Under the pieces are notes generated by a model that was given only the letters and a program-made list of their open reading frames with translations, was not told the origin of the DNA and searched no databases. Shown one piece after another: positions 7,388 to 8,841 of a stretch of DNA of 8,841 nucleotides (position 1 is its first letter; every line of letters starts with the position of its first letter). The translations under genes and the position numbers were made by a program. The DNA is from Oscillospiraceae bacterium (lineage in GTDB: Bacteria; Bacillota; Clostridia; Oscillospirales; Ruminococcaceae). Where the stretch lies: contig JAGBFZ010000065.1 of the NCBI GenBank assembly GCA_018110855.1, positions 1 through 8,841 on the forward strand. Reading direction: 5' to 3'.

Positions 7388-8077
7388 CTATTTCCGACAG
7401 CCGAAGAATATGTACCGAATATGCCGCAGACCGTCCCGTATCGCCCGCAGATGTGACCTGCCGCTGCGTCCGTCAGGGGTAAGCGTAACCGGGATCTCTG
7501 CGATAGCCGCACCTGAGAGAGCGAACTTTCCGATAATTTCGGTGGCGAACTCCATGCCGCTGCAGGAAAGTCCCAAGGCAAGCGCTTTTTGCCGATCGAA
7601 GCCGCGCAGTCCGCAGTGAAAGTCCCGCACCGAGGTGTGAAACCGCAGTCTGCCAAGAAACGAAAGTACAGGAACGCCGATATATCGGTGCGAAAACGGC
7701 ATGGCGCCCGGTGCAATATTGTCCATGCGGCAGCCCATTACCAAAGGGTATCCCTCGCGCAGCTTCTCCATAAATCCGTCCAGATGCAGAAAATCGTAGC
7801 TCATATCACAGTCACCCATGATGACGTATTTTCCGCGGGCAGCTTTTATTCCGCCGATAAGGGCATTGCCGTAGCCACGTTCGGTCACGTTTACCACACG
7901 GGCACCTGCCTCCTGTGCCAGTGCTGCCGAATTATCCGTGCTGCCGTTGTCGGAGACCAGCACTTCTCCGCAGATGCCGCTTTCTGTAAGGAACCGCTGC
8001 GCCTGCCGCACACATTGGGCAACGGTCTGCTGCTCGTTGAGGCAGGGCATAAGGATAGTCAGCTCAATTTCGTCCAT
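7388..8077 (-). CDS. Family 2 glycosyltransferase, DPM1-like (polyprenyl-phosphate sugar synthase type)
   Basis: A 229-residue cytoplasmic GT-A enzyme, predicted to transfer a sugar from a nucleotide donor to a polyprenyl-phosphate or similar acceptor. Visible motifs are PCLNE (11-15), DNGSTD (43-48), GYGNAL (68-73), the metal-binding DxD as D89-C-D91, MPFSHRYIG (about 126-134), DFHCGLRGF (152-160), and the acidic residue E176 in MEFATE. The chain stops just after RDGLRHIRYIFFG. Longer relatives, as I recall them, continue here into one or two C-terminal membrane helices, which this protein lacks. I chose the ATG at 8077 because the catalytic fold begins there (ELTILMPCLNE); the in-frame extension to 8179 is a shadow of the upstream gene. 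The ribosome binding site is weak (AAAGGA, about 10 nt away). It overlaps the upstream membrane protein gene by 14 nt, implying translational coupling. Sugar and acceptor cannot be told from sequence. Confidence 0.88.
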   Translation of the reverse strand: MDEIELTILMPCLNEQQTVAQCVRQAQRFLTESGICGEVLVSDNGSTDNSAALAQEAGARVVNVTERGYGNALIGGIKAARGKYVIMGDCDMSYDFLHLDGFMEKLREGYPLVMGCRMDNIAPGAMPFSHRYIGVPVLSFLGRLRFHTSVRDFHCGLRGFDRQKALALGLSCSGMEFATEIIGKFALSGAAIAEIPVTLTPDGRSGRSHLRAIRDGLRHIRYIFFGCRK

Positions 8078-8841
8078 GCTTTTTTTTTCCTTTTTTCGGG
8101 GAGCTTTTCTTTTTAGGGAAAAATTCCACCCAGTACCACATAACAGCCAGAAATGCCAGAATTGTCGAGGCAAGGGCACGGTATGTGAAGAACTCGTGCA
8201 GATAGGAGTGATTATTCAGCAGGAAAAATCTCGCAAACGGCAGCACACCGAGTATCAGCATGGTAAGGTCAAAGCTGCGGTCAAACCGCTCTCGGCTGCG
8301 GAACAGGTAGAATACCGAGCCGAAAACAATAACGCATATCACAAGTCCTGCCGCTATAGCGCCACAGTCCACACGTTCTGTGCCGCCGAAAAGAGTCGAA
8401 ATGTTTGCTGCCGGGGCAAGGAAGAGCTGCTCGACGGGAGATAGCTGTTCAGCCTCACCTGAAATTCGTATCTCGGCGGAAGTAAGCGCTGCTATGAATT
8501 TGTTTTCGCCCGTTACAAGGCTTGCGGCGCTCCATTTCACGAGAAATGTTCCTGCGTAGGACAGCCCCCACGCCGAGCCGCATTTGAGCATCAGCAGCAT
8601 ATTGCTCCGCAGGTCGGGGAGCCTGTTGTCCTGCTTTCTCATGATGAACACGATAAGCAGGGGGATAAGTATGGTCAGAGTTTCGCAGGTAAGAAAATCG
8701 AAGAAAGCTATCATAACGCCTGATATTACGGCAAGTATGGAAAGTGCACCGTCATTCTGTTCAAGCAGGATATACAGCGGGAGCAGCAGGAGCGTTACCA
8801 GCACGGCGGGCTGATATTCCATCGACAGACGGATATTCCAC
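8064..8841 (-). CDS. Polytopic membrane protein, probable GT-C-like glycosyltransferase, C-terminal part
   Basis: The frame is open to the right edge: 258 residues are seen and the N-terminus is missing. The six residues before the methionine at 8822 (WNIRLS) continue naturally into it, so that methionine is not a convincing start. Counting from it, hydrophobic segments lie at about 6-20, 26-44, 48-61, 82-96, 153-174, 186-202 and 213-235, ending in a Lys-rich cytoplasmic tail (about 237-252). Short conserved-looking segments, FFDFLTCETL with a following IPLL and NNHSYLHEFFTYR near the end, resemble polytopic envelope-glycosylation proteins of Firmicutes (DUF6056-like), by recollection only. 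Such proteins often sit beside a DPM1-like GT2 and are thought to use lipid-linked sugars outside the membrane. Here the GT2 gene follows directly with a 14-nt overlap. The catalytic acidic loop expected near the N-terminus is outside the window, so the enzyme call is inference. Confidence 0.7.
   Translation of the reverse strand, partial: WNIRLSMEYQPAVLVTLLLLPLYILLEQNDGALSILAVISGVMIAFFDFLTCETLTILIPLLIVFIMRKQDNRLPDLRSNMLLMLKCGSAWGLSYAGTFLVKWSAASLVTGENKFIAALTSAEIRISGEAEQLSPVEQLFLAPAANISTLFGGTERVDCGAIAAGLVICVIVFGSVFYLFRSRERFDRSFDLTMLILGVLPFARFFLLNNHSYLHEFFTYRALASTILAFLAVMWYWVEFFPKKKSSPKKGKKKHGRN
8080..8096 (-). other. A9 and A6 homopolymers at the membrane protein/GT2 overlap
   Basis: On the coding (minus) strand, six A (8091-8096), GG, then nine A (8080-8088) precede the GT2 ATG by two bases. 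In the membrane protein frame the run is read GGA AAA AAA AAG and so contains the in-phase heptamer A AAA AAG. Runs of this length are prone to polymerase slippage and sequencing indels. The GG between the runs doubles as the weak GT2 ribosome binding site. Confidence 0.8.

Noticed and set aside
7380..7400. Hairpin CTGTCGGAA/TTCGGCAG at the end of the GT2 gene as a minus-strand terminator
   Set aside because: The stem spans the stop codon, has a bulge, and is followed by a mixed sequence without a T-run, so termination is not supported.
7589..8116. Open frame of 175 codons on the plus strand over the GT2 gene
   Set aside because: It lies antisense to clear GT2 motifs, lacks a ribosome binding site and encodes no recognisable protein.
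8078..8179. N-terminal extension of the GT2 to an ATG at 8179
   Set aside because: The extra 34 residues overlap the well-formed C-terminus of the membrane protein and precede the natural GT2 fold start; no suitable ribosome binding site.

Overview
The window looks like chromosomal DNA from a motile, probably anaerobic Clostridia-type Firmicute. The Ruminococcus/Oscillospiraceae group is my best guess. The reasons are Gram-positive style ribosome binding sites (AGGAGG-like), AT-rich promoter regions, heavy use of AGG/AGA arginine codons, and a cell-envelope glycosylation pair beside a Cache-type chemoreceptor. The genus is an inference; nothing here fixes it.

Layout. Left edge (minus strand): the first ten codons of a probable lactaldehyde reductase (fucO-like) at 1-30. 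Upstream of it on the same strand is a 197-residue multi-pass membrane protein with a charged cytoplasmic tail (86-679), which I do not recognise. A 257-bp AT-rich intergenic region carries two divergent sigma-A-type promoters, one for the membrane protein and one for sbcD. Centre (plus strand): sbcD (937-2073) and sbcC (start best placed at 2070, end 4844) overlap as ATGA. They encode the nuclease and the ATPase/coiled-coil subunits of the SbcCD (Mre11-Rad50-type) DNA-end and hairpin processing complex. A short gap follows, holding a perfect-consensus extended -10 promoter and a leader hairpin. It drives a monocistronic methyl-accepting chemotaxis protein (start best placed at 5021, end 7066), which ends at a strong intrinsic terminator (7119-7156).

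Right part (minus strand, convergent): after a roughly 230-bp gene-free stretch lie a DPM1-like family 2 glycosyltransferase (7388-8077) and the C-terminal part of a large polytopic membrane protein (8064 to beyond 8841). The two genes overlap by 14 nt at a nine-A homopolymer. A likely reading is that the GT2 makes a polyprenyl-phosphate-linked sugar that a GT-C-like membrane protein transfers outside the cell, but only the order and coupling are seen.

The window is mostly ordinary core genome. I found no CRISPR array, insertion sequence, RNA gene or convincing new multi-gene system. The points most worth checking are the homopolymer overlap at 8080-8088, the mcp promoter and leader hairpin, the orphan membrane protein, and two probable start-codon corrections (sbcC and mcp).
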